A DNA stretch of 64,000 bases from NCBI RefSeq assembly GCF_050510895.1, contig NZ_JBNINT010000001.1, positions 1,736,001-1,800,000 of the forward strand, in the 5' to 3' direction. Below the pieces are notes generated by a model, which was given only the letters and a program-made list of their open reading frames with translations, was not told where the DNA came from and ran no database searches. Made by a program: the position numbers and the translations under genes. Below, piece after piece: positions 63,991 to 64,000 of the stretch. Source of the stretch: Pannonibacter phragmitetus_B. GTDB taxonomy: Bacteria; Pseudomonadota; Alphaproteobacteria; Rhizobiales; Stappiaceae. Positions within the stretch are counted from its first letter, which is position 1; every line of letters starts with the position of its first letter.

Positions 63991-64000
63991 AGGGGCAAAG

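Overview
The window looks like chromosomal DNA from an alphaproteobacterium of the order Hyphomicrobiales (Rhizobiales). The evidence is gene order and protein type: recG-sdhE-mfd, a pdhA-pdhB-pdhC-lpd operon whose E1 beta carries its own lipoyl domain, lipA followed by a Coq10/RatA-like gene, pncC-ispF-ispD, and dusB-ntrB-ntrC ... ntrY-ntrX-trkA-dat-hfq-hflX-mazG. A Stappiaceae-type genus (Pannonibacter/Labrenzia-like) is my best guess, but that is inference. G+C is high, so long antisense shadow frames are common and were ignored.

Layout. 1-7.4 kb: end of a DUF502 membrane protein, recG, sdhE, mfd and an FtsB/DivIC-like protein. 7.5-15.7 kb: pyruvate dehydrogenase complex, two small GlsB/YeaQ-like membrane proteins, a hotdog thioesterase, lipA and a START-like Coq10/RatA protein. 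15.7-16.8 kb: two tandem paralogous secreted proteins of unknown function. 16.9-22.5 kb: pncC, ispF, ispD, dusB, ntrB, ntrC. 22.7-27.6 kb: a minus-strand HlyD / RbbA-type ATPase-permease / ABC-2 permease cassette lying between ntrC and ntrY. 27.8-36.8 kb: ntrY, ntrX, trkA, dat, hfq, hflX, mazG. 37-38.3 kb: an RTX-like protein with an unusual 17-residue repeat and a hairpin that pairs its ribosome binding site. 38.3-50.5 kb: a pyrimidine-degradation-type cluster (hydantoinase, ureidopropionase-type amidohydrolase, semialdehyde dehydrogenase, omega-amino acid aminotransferase, ABC transporter without a visible binding protein) with two RutR-like boxes and two tandem TetR/RutR regulators. 50.6-63.9 kb: arfB, a YitT protein, a DadA-like oxidase, a catabolic-looking operon (flavin monooxygenase, DUF3237, amidase, TetR, RidA), a Nudix and an isochorismatase hydrolase, recX and an emrAB efflux operon with a clear operator/promoter.

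Sequence quality matters here. Thirteen genes, including ntrC, mfd and dusB, are interrupted by one or more small indels, 16 in total and nearly all in short homopolymers. Each is repaired by one or two bases to a full-length family member. I treat them as probable sequencing or assembly errors rather than pseudogenes and give merged coordinates.

A second recurring feature is a family of intergenic palindromic repeats (GTCGCCCCGG...CCGGGGCGAC or GTCATCCCGG...CCGGGATGAC). They occur at six places and often mark borders of accessory segments.
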